DNA from: Tranzscheliella williamsii
Taxonomy: Eukaryota > Basidiomycota > Ustilaginomycetes > Ustilaginales > Ustilaginaceae
DNA: 64,000 nt
Direction: 5' to 3'
Assembly: GCA_023212725.1 (NCBI GenBank)
Contig: JALBYF010000001.1
Span: 186,001-250,000, forward strand
The notes beneath the pieces are model-generated. The model was given only the letters and a program-made list of their open reading frames with translations. It was not told the origin of the DNA and did no database searches. The translations under genes and the position numbers were made by a program. Positions 44,001 through 53,171 of this stretch are shown piece after piece (within the stretch, counting starts at the first letter, position 1; the number at the start of each line of letters is the position of its first letter).

Positions 44001-44474
44001 AGCAAAGTCTACTCGGCGCCTTTCGTCAAAGCCACCGGTAATGCCTTGCAGAGGCAGGCCATCTTGGTTAAAGATCATGGCTTCGCAGCCGGGATCGAAC
44101 TCTAGTTGAACCCACTCCTTCTTCTTCCACGCGCTTGGCACGTCCAGCTTGATCTTGAGCCAGTGGTTTGTCCAGGAGGGTCCGAACTTGATGCCTTTGG
44201 ACACCTTGGTGTAGGTCTGCTTCTTCGCTTCGTGGAAGGACGGCTTGGTACCCGCCTTGGGAGTCCAGCTTTGTATGGAGACATGCTTTTCATCATCGGT
44301 CCTGCCCTCGAAGAGCACCGAGGTAAGGTTGTAGTCGGCGAACTGGCCGCCTACGAACTCGTCTAACCGGCGTTCGTGGACGGAACGAATCAGACCGGAG
44401 CGCACTGGACGCGGTTCTGAAGACGAAAGCAACGGGTATCCATCGGAGGTCTCGGTCGATTCTGGCTTGCACAT
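41049..44474 (-). CDS. AMS1: vacuolar-type alpha-mannosidase, glycoside hydrolase family 38
   Basis: 1141 residues from ATG 44474. The frame opens slightly earlier but from a GTG. No signal peptide, as expected for Ams1, which is made in the cytosol and delivered to the vacuole by selective autophagy. After the conserved N-terminus (VHERRLDEFVGGQFADYNLTSVLF) come GH38 motifs: GHTHIDSAWLW (near 292), the catalytic-Asp segment FWLPDTFGYNAQIPQ (near 410), KLSWNNINRFPH, and LNQFHDCLPGSAI in the helical domain. C-terminal beta domains complete the usual length of about 1100. Role: removal of alpha-linked mannose from free oligosaccharides during glycan turnover. One intact frame, no intron. The next gene upstream is the CON-6-like gene on the same strand. 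Confidence 0.92.
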   Translation of the reverse strand: MCKPESTETSDGYPLLSSSEPRPVRSGLIRSVHERRLDEFVGGQFADYNLTSVLFEGRTDDEKHVSIQSWTPKAGTKPSFHEAKKQTYTKVSKGIKFGPSWTNHWLKIKLDVPSAWKKKEWVQLEFDPGCEAMIFNQDGLPLQGITGGFDERRRVDFALKPGVRSGLVLYIEVTANGMFGLPADGSGDPDPNRYFTLESCDIVVKRAEAWRLMWDFDTLKGCVQSLSKDSELQNRALWVANQIQNTFRKADLDSIPKCRKLAEEILGKDWESKGDKIYQEDVVKGREDTRIWCLGHTHIDSAWLWTYSATQQKVARSWATQIDLMDRFPEHRFTASTAQQFQWLETLYPDLFKKIQGYVRDGRFQPIGGSWVECDANMPSGEAFARQFLYGQRYFKSRFGKRCDIFWLPDTFGYNAQIPQLARLSGCDYFFTQKLSWNNINRFPHNTLMWVGLDGTQIMVHMTPVNNYDSKCSVEEIARGINNNQDLWVQPSALMLFGFGDGGGGPTENMLQRLRRARAVNNNGFKDMPRVHMGKSAKEFFEHVRTTTENGRRLATWSGEIYLEFHRGVYTSHGSIKQWNRSFEAFMQKLEWVNTLASLQVKGFQYPKEAIDAIWEPLLLNQFHDCLPGSAIRMVYDDLEEMYADMAVKGKKLWRDALKALGVGEERSAGAKASYMAINTLGVPRRELVEVELGESVPRAEAIALSHQSLQLCKNGKSALLLVEDVEGHGTAKAVEDHSTVLRNLEAVTAEQPEHNVFVLRSAAIAVKVSHGRITSIYDRVAERELIEEGRTAGLCIAEDYPPQYDNWETELYSLDTVEDIPFSNVRITESGPWRASLTLEAKFGQSTAQISIVLDAIGATTLVKGDDARPLLRFDTQIDWWEKHRFLRFQVPTRLRAESARYETQFGITTRPTTRNTSWEAAKFEVCGHRFADLSEADYGLSILTESKYGYSVEGGLMRLSLLKGGTYPDAHEDEGLHRFAFALYPHVGGVGRGQVVAVARTFNARFDVACRRDAAVGVATLERATEEVRMPIALIDAGRAGAVLDTLKRAEADFAYAGEPAAAARAVVVRIYEALGAHASPTLRLALPVTSVEVTNLLEDVDEAKSHALQFHTYTDELGETHVQLQLRPFEILTLKITL

Positions 44475-44770
44475 GCTGGCTAGGTAACCAGTGTTCTGTG
44501 GCTGTAGGTGGATGGGACAGAAGATCACCGACCGCTTTTACACGCTTTGATGAGGCGGGGTGAGCCTGGCAAATGGCGGGGCGTGCGTTCCGCACGGACC
44601 CTGCATAATTCCACCCACCAACGCTCATGCAGATCCACAAATACAAGTCTCTCTCGGCCCACAAATCACAGGTAACGTCAAGGTATCACACTCAACGGCG
44701 ATGAGAGAAAGACTGGCATACCGATACAGTAGCTGTGATGGTATCCAGGTTCACATGGTAGGGTGCACGC

Positions 44771-45202
44771 TCACCGCCTCCTCTTGGCTCGGAGGCCTAG
44801 CATTCGACGCAATCGGGTGTTGAGCGAGGTTGAGGTGAAAGCGTCTCGGAAGTGTCCTTTCTGTGAGGGTGTCAGTGTCACTGGCTCTGCCCGCTTGGGT
44901 TTAGCATAAGCGACATCCTATCGAATGCGATGTGCCATGCTGACTTACAAGGATGAGCTGCTTGCGGGCATGTTTCCGTGCTTCGCTCGAGGTCGAAGGA
45001 TTATTGAGCGCGGCCTGCGAAAATAACAACCAAAACCACGTCGAGAATTGCGCACAAAATCCATGTCAATAACAGCAGATGGGCATGAGACACTTGAAAA
45101 AACCACCTCGACGGGGCAGCTGTTCAATAACGCTGTGCGCACCTTGTAGCCAGCGATCACATGCTCTCTATCTGGAATGCGTCGGTGAGGTTTGTACGTC
45201 AT
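44771..45202 (-). CDS. CON-6-type small conidiation/stress-associated protein, three exons
   Basis: Exons 45143-45202 (60 nt), 44949-45014 (66 nt) and 44771-44860 (90 nt) on the minus strand give 71 residues. Joining exons 1 and 2 gives DREHVIAGYK followed by AALNNPSTSSEARKHARKQL, which is the CON-6 domain pattern (R-V-hx-G-Y-K-A-T/A-L-x-N-P-x-V/T-S-x-E-A-K/R-x-x-A). Intron 1 (128 nt) uses a weak GTGCGC donor and TTTTCGCAG acceptor; intron 2 (88 nt) uses GTAAGT, CTGAC and CCTCACAG. All junctions are phase 0. The basic third exon (ending in LRAKRRR) is the least certain part. Family knowledge: CON-6 was found as an abundant transcript of Neurospora conidiation and is widespread in fungi; its biochemical role is unknown. 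Shares a 312-base divergent promoter with RCC1. Confidence 0.7.
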
Positions 45203-45514
45203 CGTAATGGTGGTAGCAGATGGGCCAGCTTTTGCCTCAGTCACCGACGGTCGAAGGCAACGTTTAGGAGTCGCTGCTGCGCCTTTACGCGTGCGGAAAC
45301 TCACTCGACGAAACCTCACGCAGCGTCACGTCACGTGTAGCCGTAGCAGAAATCTGTGGCTGATGCACAGAAGAATCCGGACGGCCCTCAAGCCAACGTA
45401 GTGTTCGCAGAAACCTACCGAATCGTCATCCTGCGGCCATAGGACTGTCTCCTTGCCATCCCGCCATCACTGCTTCGTCATCTAGTATCGCTCAGCAGGC
45501 ATCTAATATTAGAG
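45203..45514. promoter_or_regulatory. compact divergent promoter between the CON-6-like gene and RCC1
   Basis: Only 312 bases separate the two start codons, so regulatory sites must be shared or interleaved. The sequence has a CACGTCACGTG-like stretch at about 45324-45337 (TCACGTCACGTG), containing a CACGTG E-box and overlapping a TCACGTC CRE-like half. No TATA box is evident. Confidence 0.5.
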
Positions 45515-47597
45515 ATGGCGCCGAAAGGTGAGGACGAAAGCGCCTATTCTGACGACACAAGGCAGATTTACTGACCCACTTCTGATGTCGGTCGCATCCT
45601 CAGGTAAAACAGAGCCCAAGGCGGCGAAAGCGGCCGCAGCGACAGGCAAAGCAGAGCCCAAGGTGGCAAAATCGGCTGCCAAGCCTGCCGTCAAAGGCTC
45701 CGCGAACGGCACTACCAGCGCCAATGGCAAGGGCAAAGCCGCCAAGGCGAACGGAACGAGCAAGAAGGACGAATCACAAACGGCGTCTGCTGATGCAAAG
45801 CCCAAGACAAAGGCCGGTGGTGCTGCCAAGGACGCCGCGCCTATAACTGCAAAGCGCGGAACGAAAAGGGCAAAAGAAGAGGATGTAACGATGGATGAGG
45901 TCGAGGGCGAGGCGGAATCAAAGGATGCGGCTGCACCTCTGCCCGACATCAAGAAACGGTCTGCCAAAGAGCGTGCTCGTTCGGTTGAGCCCATGAGTGA
46001 GACCGATACCGAGAGCGGGGCCATCCGAGCGACCAAGCGGAGCCGGCGAGCCGCAACACCTCAGGGCCCTCTCAACTCGGTGCCCCTCCCCATCCAGCCC
46101 GTCCATGCGGGAGATGTGACCGAAGGCATCGCTGTGCAGGTCAGCAACGGACTCCTGCCCAGCTCCGGTAAAGGCGCCGTTTTGCCGCGCAAACTGTTTG
46201 TCTGGGGCTCCGGTGACGCGGGGCAGTTCGGTGTGGGCCCTGCCGAGGATGACAAACCCAACAAGCTGAACAGGGCCAAACCGTTCGGCAACAAAGAGAT
46301 CTCAACGCAAATCGACAATGGAGAAATGGGCGTTGGCGGCATCGAGGTGATCGTTGCAGGCGGCATGCACTCGGTCATGATCGACAACGAGGGCCGCATC
46401 CTCACTTCGGGCGCAGAGGACTATGGTTCCCTCGGGCGAAAACACCGAGGCTCTGCGGACGACGCGGAAGAAGCCTACTTTAACTTTGATGTCATCGACG
46501 GCCTGACCCCCTCCGGCCAAAACATGAACGGGGACGGAAAGCCGGGCCGAGTGGAAAAGTTCCGGGCTACGCGCGTCGCCTCTGCAGATTCAGCTGGCGC
46601 AGCGCTTGACGACCAAGGCCGACTAAGGTCATGGGGCTACTTCAAAGACGGAGAAGGGAGGGTCTGCTTTGCAGACTCGGACTCTCCTGGCTTGAACAAG
46701 GAACAGTGGTATCCGATTGCGCTGCCGGGCATCGAGCATGAACAGTTTGCTGCCGTAGCCGCAGGCGAGAACCACTTTCTCGCCCTCACCCTCCACGGCA
46801 AGGTGTACTCATGGGGTACCAACACGTGCTACCAGCTTGGACGCACCTCGAACCCTCGCAAGGTTGCCCAGAAGTTTACCCACGGCGAGCCTCCCAAGGA
46901 CTGCGACCTTACTCCTACGACCATCACGGGCTTGTCCGATTGCAAACGCATCTTCTGCGGCTTGTCGAACGGATTCGCGGTGGAAAAGAGTGGTAGGGTG
47001 GTAGCATGGGGCCTCAACACCAAGGGACAGACGGGTACCGGCCTGAAAGCGGTCAAGATTTCCGCTCCTCATGGCGTCCCCGCGCTGAGCCCCGCTCGGC
47101 ACAATGGAGCCGAGGTTGTCCAGATCGTCGGTGGCAACTTCCACACTGTCTTTCTGCTGTCGAACGGCGAGGTCTACATCTGCGGTGACAGCGACGAGGG
47201 CAAGTTGGGCCTGCCCGCCGGACACGCGGCGCTCAAGGATGCCACTCCATCCAGCCCCGTCGTGGTCCGCGAGCCGGTTCACGTCGCCTTCCCGGCACCG
47301 CCTTCGTGGGCGCCGGACTCGACAAAGACGGCCGATGGCAAGACCAAGGTTGTGGCGGTCAGCGCCGGTATGCGGTTCACGCTGGCGCTGGCAGCCGACG
47401 GTACGCTGTACTCGTGGGGAACGACCTCGGACGATGCCATGGGCCAGCCGGCTGAGCAGGCCGGAGGCAACCAGAGCAAAGACACGCCTACCGCGATCGC
47501 CATGCCTGGTCAGCCGGGCGCATGGCGTGTCATGGCGGCCGCAACCGCCGGACAGCACTCGCTCGCTCTCGCTGTTAAGCCACCGCAAGACGACTAG
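45515..47597 (+). CDS. RCC1: regulator of chromosome condensation, Ran guanine-nucleotide exchange factor
   Basis: Two exons, 45515-45527 (13 nt) and 45604-47597, give 668 residues. The 76-nt intron has GTGAGG, a TTTACTGACCC branch site and CCTCAG. The spliced start is MAPKGKTEPKAAK. About 200 residues of Lys/Ala-rich, bipartite-NLS-like tail (repeats of K-A-E-P-K, then KRGTKRAKEED) precede a seven-bladed propeller from KLFVWGSGDAGQFGVG onward. RCC1 repeats are recognisable by GGMHSVMI, DQGRLRSWGYF, GENHFLALTLHGKVYSWG, SGRVVAWGLN, GGNFHTVFLLSNGEVYICGD and ADGTLYSWG. Known role: chromatin-bound exchange factor that makes RanGTP in the nucleus, setting the direction of nuclear transport. The tail is longer than in yeast Prp20/Pim1. 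Confidence 0.92.
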
Positions 47598-48748
47598 ACA
47601 TGTCCTGACTGCACCAAACTCTGCAATTGTTGGTCTTTTCGGCCGGTGGACTAGCAAAGTAGGCCTGCTGAGACAACGTGATTACGGACGAGAAATTTGG
47701 GCCGTGGACTGAGATCGGGCAAGGTGGATGCGCGCAGGGCCAGAGTTGCATTATCGTTGTGATAGCGTTAGGGACAGCGACATCGGAGGGTGATGGCGAT
47801 GCAGTCCACTTTCATACTGCATTGCGTGAATCTAACGCGCGGGCCTAGAGCGGAACTTTGCATCGGAGGCTAGGCTTGGCCGCATTCTGCCTGTGTCGAT
47901 TTGGATTTCGAACCTCGTCACGGCGTGATCCGGGTGGGAACGACTGTCGGTAGATCCGAATCTGAATGCCGGAAGCTGGCCGCTAAATCTGTGAAACACG
48001 ACACAGGCGCCCGATGAAGCTCTGCAAAGCCCTTATATAGATGGCTTCTGCGCTGATGGGCTCGGCGCCAGACGCACTCCTTTGCAACAAGCTTTCCTCG
48101 TTGTGTCTGGAACCGTCGACGCTGCTACAGCAGAAACGCAGCGCGCTCCTTGAAAGTCCCGCGTATCTATAGATATTCGGCCGGTGGAATTACTTCTTCA
48201 TCTATCAGCGAGCCATCTCCGACCTGCATCTTTGCTCTCATCAGTTTTGCAGAGCCCAACACTCTGACATACGTAATTTCGACGCCCGTTGAACCCCCAA
48301 CCCATCCATCTCAGATCTTGCGTAGGAAAGGCAGAAGCTTCCCGTGTCGGACAACTCCACCTGGCTGCCTTTTTTTTTGCGCACAGGTAAATTCACACTC
48401 ACATTTCTCATTCGGGCTTGCAATTTACTCTGCTGCCGCCATCCTATCGAACGCGACATCTGGTGACTTTTTCGGGTTGCTTCTCTGAATTTCCTATCAG
48501 TCATCAGTTAGTCGTCCTGACATCTCCGGCACACCCTTCCTCTCGCACCCATCCTCGTCGTCCAGCGCTCATACATACAGACAACTACCGCTAGTCTTTG
48601 AGCCAAAGCGACCTTACTCAGCCAGGCTACAAAGGCCCTGTCCGTTGCCATCATTCTTGCGATCGTTCGACCACCACTTCTTCGCCAGCGGCTTGCGGTA
48701 GCTTCCGCCTTCATCACAGCTTCTTGGTCCCCGAGCGCCGCCATCAGA
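47598..48748. other. GPD1 upstream region
   Basis: 1151 bases between the RCC1 stop codon and the GPD1 start. A TATATA box lies about 710 bases before the ATG. The sequence from 48140 to the ATG is rich in C and T with several T-runs, fitting a long pyrimidine-rich promoter or leader of a highly expressed gene. No separate gene is seen. Confidence 0.5.
48034..48039 (+). promoter_or_regulatory. TATA-like box upstream of GPD1
   Basis: CTTATATAG at 48032-48040. Its distance from the ATG (about 710 bases) would mean a long leader of roughly 680 bases or a leader intron; it may also be incidental. Confidence 0.35.
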
Positions 48749-49831
48749 ATGTCTCACGCATCCGCATCCTCGTCTGGTTCTGCCGGTCAGCAGAAGCACA
48801 AGGTTGCCATTGTTGGGTCCGGGAATTGGGGCTCTGCCATCGCCCGTATCGCTGGCCACAACACGCAGCGCCATTCGGATGTTTTCGAAAAGGAAGTGCA
48901 AATGTACGTCCATGAGGAGGATTACAAGGGCAAGCCCCTGTCACAAGTGATCAACGAGACACACGAGAATCCCAAATATCTGCCGGGCTGCGAGCTGCCT
49001 GACAACGTCGTGGCCAATCCGTCGCCCATCGAAGCTGTCAAGGGTGCCACCCTGCTCGTCTTTGTGCTGCCCCACCAGTTCATCCGCTCCACCTGCAAGC
49101 AGCTTCAAGGCCATGTCAGTCCGAACGCCTATGCCATCTCCATGATCAAGGGTGTAGAGGTCAAAAACGGCCAGATTTCGATCTTTGCCGACGTCATCGA
49201 GGAGGCATTGGGTGTCACCTGCTCGGCGCTGTCCGGAGCCAACATCGCAAACGAAGTCGCGCAGGACAAGTTCTCGGAGACCACCATCGGCCACAGGCCA
49301 GGCCCCAAGGGGCGTGAGACGGCGGATCTGTTCTTCAAGCTGTTCGACACGCCCACCTTCAAGGTCGGCGCTATTGAGGATGTGGCCGGGGTGAGCCTCT
49401 GCGGCGCGCTCAAGAACATCGTCGCCATTGCAGCCGGCTTTACCGATGGACTCGAGTGGGGCGACAACGCCAAGGCGGCCGTGATGCGCATCGGCTTGAT
49501 GGAGATGAAGCGCTTCAGCGAGGAGTTCTTCGACGGCGTCAAGCCCGAGACGTTTACCGAGACCTCGGCGGGGATTGCCGACCTGATCACCACCTGCATG
49601 GGCGGCCGCAACCGCAAGTGCGCCGAGGCGTTCGTCCGGACCGGCAAGCCGTTTGACCAGCTCGAGAAGGAGCTCCTCAACGGCCAGAAACTCCAAGGCA
49701 CCGAGACCGCGCGCGAAGTCCACGAATTCCTCGCCGCACGCAGCAAGGTCGACGACTACCCGCTCTTCAAGGCCGTCTACTCGATCGCCTACGAAGGCAT
49801 CGACGCGCACGACCTCACCAGCCGCCTCTAG
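48749..49831 (+). CDS. GPD1: NAD-dependent glycerol-3-phosphate dehydrogenase
   Basis: 360 residues, intronless. The NAD-binding glycine motif VAIVGSGNWGSA is at residues 19-30. Other family blocks are VFVLPHQFIRS, SMIKGVE, LSGANIANEVA, the catalytic-lysine region GVSLCGALKNIVAIAAGFTDGL, the substrate-binding ITTCMGGRNRK, and KLQGTETAREVHEFL. Role: reduces dihydroxyacetone phosphate to glycerol-3-phosphate, feeding glycerol production under osmotic stress and lipid synthesis, and reoxidising NADH. The short Ser/Ala/Gly-rich N-terminus has no clear mitochondrial presequence; yeast Gpd1 has a peroxisomal N-terminal signal, not obvious here. Length is close to the family norm (about 350-390). 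Convergent with the next gene, 277 bases between stop codons. Confidence 0.93.
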   Translation: MSHASASSSGSAGQQKHKVAIVGSGNWGSAIARIAGHNTQRHSDVFEKEVQMYVHEEDYKGKPLSQVINETHENPKYLPGCELPDNVVANPSPIEAVKGATLLVFVLPHQFIRSTCKQLQGHVSPNAYAISMIKGVEVKNGQISIFADVIEEALGVTCSALSGANIANEVAQDKFSETTIGHRPGPKGRETADLFFKLFDTPTFKVGAIEDVAGVSLCGALKNIVAIAAGFTDGLEWGDNAKAAVMRIGLMEMKRFSEEFFDGVKPETFTETSAGIADLITTCMGGRNRKCAEAFVRTGKPFDQLEKELLNGQKLQGTETAREVHEFLAARSKVDDYPLFKAVYSIAYEGIDAHDLTSRL

Positions 49832-50108
49832 CCCCGCTCCTATCTACCGTCCGCCAGGCCTCCGATACGGACCTGCCGGCGCCCTCTCCCGCGGCCGACC
49901 CCGACACGCGCCATGCCTCCTTCTGCTGTCACATGCCGTAATACAGAATCACAGTCGTACCGCAGAACGTCTGAACGGGTAACGAGGTGTGCGTGAGGCC
50001 GCAGATTCGTGATTATGCTGGCGGGTGTTACGTCGGAAGGGGATGGACGGCTGTTGTGCGGACGCGGATGGGCGGGCGGGGCGCGGGTGCCAAGGAAGGG
50101 GGGAGACG

Positions 50109-51964
50109 CTAGGCGCGCGACGAGGAGATGACGCTGGTGACGCTGGCCCAGCCGGGCTCGTACTCGTCGTCGCTCGCGTCGAGGTCGGCGGCCGAGAGCA
50201 CGGTCCCCGGCGGCGGCCGGCGCAGCCGCTGTGACTGGCTCTTGCTGCGCGCCATCGCGACCGCCTCGCGCGCCTTGTCGGCTGCGCTCTGCCCGGGCGC
50301 CACGCCGTTGGTGGCCGCCTCACCGTGGCCGTTACCAACGACACTCCCGTTGGCAACGGAGCCCGGTATCCCCAACCCCGCATCGGTCTCCTTAGCAGCA
50401 GCCAGGTCCTTCCGCGGCGGCGAGTCGCGCAACAGGCCGGCCGTATTGCTCTGCGCAGGAGGCGAACTGGCACTCTCCGCGCCCTCCGCCGCTCGAGAAA
50501 GGGGCGCCTTGACCGCACTGGGCCCCATCGCCCGAGCCTCGGCCACCTCGTCAAGGGGAACGAGCAGGCCAGGACCACGGACCTCGTGAGCCGCTGGATC
50601 GCGAGGATCAACTTTACCCGAATCAGTACGGTCTACTTGAGCTCTTTGCGGAAGCGTGCCCGACGCGTTGTAGTTGGCCGGAGTCGATTGAGTAGGTTGG
50701 TTCGATTGTTCTTCTGATGCCGCGACGTCCTGGACCGCTGAGGGAAGGCCGTAGCCATGTACCCAGGGCTCTTCCTGGGCGCTCGAAGGGTCGCTTCTGG
50801 CGGCGGCAAGGTCACTAGCATCGATCGGCCTGGGCACTTGGCCAGCAAGATCTGAGCTGGGCGGAACGATCCATGGCTCGTCAGTCGGCGACCGTGACTC
50901 GGCGTCCGAGAGGTGCAAATTGTGTGCGCGCTGTCGAATCTTTTCAACTTCAGCAGAGGAGCGACCATGTATACCGATCTCGACCGATGTATCAGGCGTG
51001 GCGTCAGTGTGGTCAGATGCGCCGGTGGGTCTGGACGGTTTTTCGGGGGCAGCCGACGGCGTCTCTGGAAAGTCGGGAATTTTGCCGTCAGGTGATCGCC
51101 GAGCAGGACTGGGCGATGCCAGGATCTTTTCCATATCAATCTCTGTCGTCGGCGTGTCAGGGAGCTTCGGCAGAGCATCTTTCGTGCTGGTGGTTTGGGT
51201 TGGGCTTGGAGTTGGATCGCTCGAATTGCTCGCCTGGTTATTCTGTTCGGATGCTAGCGGCACCGGAGCGTCGGGTCTATTACGTCCAGTCAGAATGAGA
51301 TCGTCATCGAGGTCTGCAAAGGCGTCCCGACCCAGACCATGGACTATATTGTCCGAGGCACCACGCTGCATGCGAGGAAGCCCAAATCCAGGGGAACGGT
51401 TTGCTCGGCTGCCGGGGAAAGCACCACCTGTCATTTGGGGCCGCAGTGGCGTTGTGGCAGGGTCGCCCCATCCGCCACCGGCACCAGCACCGAGCCAGAC
51501 GCCTCCTGTCATCTGTGGCCTGAGCACGCCCTCGCCCCAGGCTCCGGTTCCTTTGCCGGCGCTGGAACCAGGCAGTTGCCGACGGGCGTTACGGATCTCG
51601 GGGTTGGGAGCGGGCGAACCAAACGAACTCCTAGGCATCACCGGTCGTTCATCGCTTGACTGAAACTTGGCGATACGGTCCCGGACCGCAAAGGGGTTGG
51701 ATGGAGCTCCGCCACTAGAAATTCTTGAAGGGCTATCTCCGGGGCTGAGTCGATCTGCAGTTGCAGATGTAGCACCGTTGCGGGGCTGCAAGGTCTGCGC
51801 TGAATTGGAGGTCTTTCTCTGCAAGGCTGCAATTCGTTCCGACAGGCTCGCCCCTGCCTTGGGCTGAGGCTGCGGTCGATTACTTGCCCTGTAGTTCGAC
51901 GCAAATATGGAATAATTAGCATTTGGCGGCAAGGTCATGGATGTTTGAACTGGAAGACTTACAT
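50109..51964 (-). CDS. uncharacterised disordered protein with SERIAALQ motif; start codon apparently split by an intron
   Basis: Proposed mature coding sequence: AT at 51964-51963 joined to 51888-50109, giving 593 residues that start MASNRPQPQPKAGASLSERIAALQRK. The unspliced frame starts instead at ATG 51938 and gives 609 residues (MTLPPNANYSIF...), in the same frame. The protein is Pro/Ser/Ala-rich and mostly disordered. Visible features: the short helix SLSERIAALQRKTS near the N-terminus, a second basic element (NPFAVRDRIAKFQSSDERP), two copies of LRPQMTGG followed by an aromatic, many SP/TP sites, and a conserved-looking acidic end ASDDEYEPGWASVTSVISS. Helix motifs of this RIAALQ kind recur in fungal actin-patch/endocytosis-linked proteins, but I cannot name the family. 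Convergent with GPD1. Confidence 0.65.
51889..51962 (-). other. intron splitting the start codon (AT|G)
   Basis: 74 nt on the minus strand with a perfect GTAAGT donor (51962-51957), a TGCTAAT branch site (about 51914-51920, 27 nt before the end) and a CTACAG acceptor ending at 51889. Upstream exon ends in ...CAGAAT, downstream exon begins GGCAAG, so splicing creates ATGGCA. Unspliced RNA has ATG-TAA at the donor and then an in-frame ATG inside the intron. Confidence 0.65.
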
Positions 51965-53171
51965 TCTGGGCCGGTTTTTACAAGACAAAAAGCCCTTGGA
52001 CGGAAGGAGCGAAACACGCAGTTGATGATGATGGCTTTTGAGCGGCCGTACTGCGCCTCTTCCTTCAAGGAACAGGACAAGTAGGGCGGAAGAGGGACGA
52101 ACGTGAAACAAATCGTACCAGGACACCAGCTACCAGGGACAGAGACGGAGTCGAGTAGAAGCAAGAGCAAGGTCACACTGTTCCCGGAGACCGTGTTGGC
52201 GGTGATGAGATGAAACAAGGGGACGAGCAAACTAGGAAGGAGGATACACGACCAAGTGGTAGGAGGGAGCGACGGTGCTGCGGAGAGGGTCAGAGTGATG
52301 GCAGGGAAGGCGATGGCCAGCTTGAGCTTGCTTCTTTGGCGCGTCGGAGAGACCAACACTCGCCACCACACTGACTTCCACGAATTGTCTTCGGTTGAGT
52401 CGAGATGCGGAGAAAGGCCCAGCGCGTAAAAGTAAGAGGATGGAGCAAGAAGGATCGCAGCTAGCACTTTGCACTTGCGCCTGGCACTTGCGCCTTGCAC
52501 TTGCAGTTACAAGTCGCACCTGCACCTGCACTTGCGCTGAGCCGCCCAATCGCACTCGCAACGACAAATAATATGCAACCAACCCATTGCAGGCACAGTC
52601 GAGCAGGAAGGATGCGTGGCCACGCTTAGCCCGTGAGTCGCAATTTCAAGTTGCGTGCTGGCGCGTGCACTTTCTCCCTACATCTTTGCTGCATGTCGCC
52701 CTAACCCCATGTATTCCAATCATGATACCAAGCGGGCGCACTCACGCACTTGTGATTTAGCAATAACACGCACATCCATCACCCAGCAAAACAAGTTTCT
52801 ACTCGCACTGCGGCCGTCTAACGGGAAGATCCTTCCCAGACCACATTACGATATCAACCATTAAGAATAGCGAGATAGGCTTGGCTTGCCTGTCGGCATC
52901 TCCGCAATCGGTTCAACTCGCTATTCCGACCGTTAAGGCGAGCTCACACTTTTTCCCACGCGTTGGGTTGTCACACGAGAAACGCTCGTAGACTAGCTTC
53001 TATCACAATTTGGCCATTCTTCGCTCGTCTTATCCGCGTCGGCCTATCCGACACTGCTGTCACGCTGAGAGCTCGCCGTCGACATCAGGAAGGGCGTCCC
53101 GCTCGTGTCGCTTCTGACCGCCTGCACAGTCGGTTAGCCGGTGGCTCGGAGCCCACCGCAGCTTGTTAGCC
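51965..53171. other. AUG-free leader of the minus gene and divergent promoter with SEC2
   Basis: From 51965 to 52584 the minus strand contains no ATG in any frame, whereas the plus strand has at least nine in the same stretch; this fits selection on a long untranslated leader. The part at 52460-52540 has tandem blocks of GCACTTGCGCC/TGCACCTGCAC type. Beyond 52585 lies ordinary divergent promoter sequence leading to SEC2. No other gene is seen. Confidence 0.55.
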
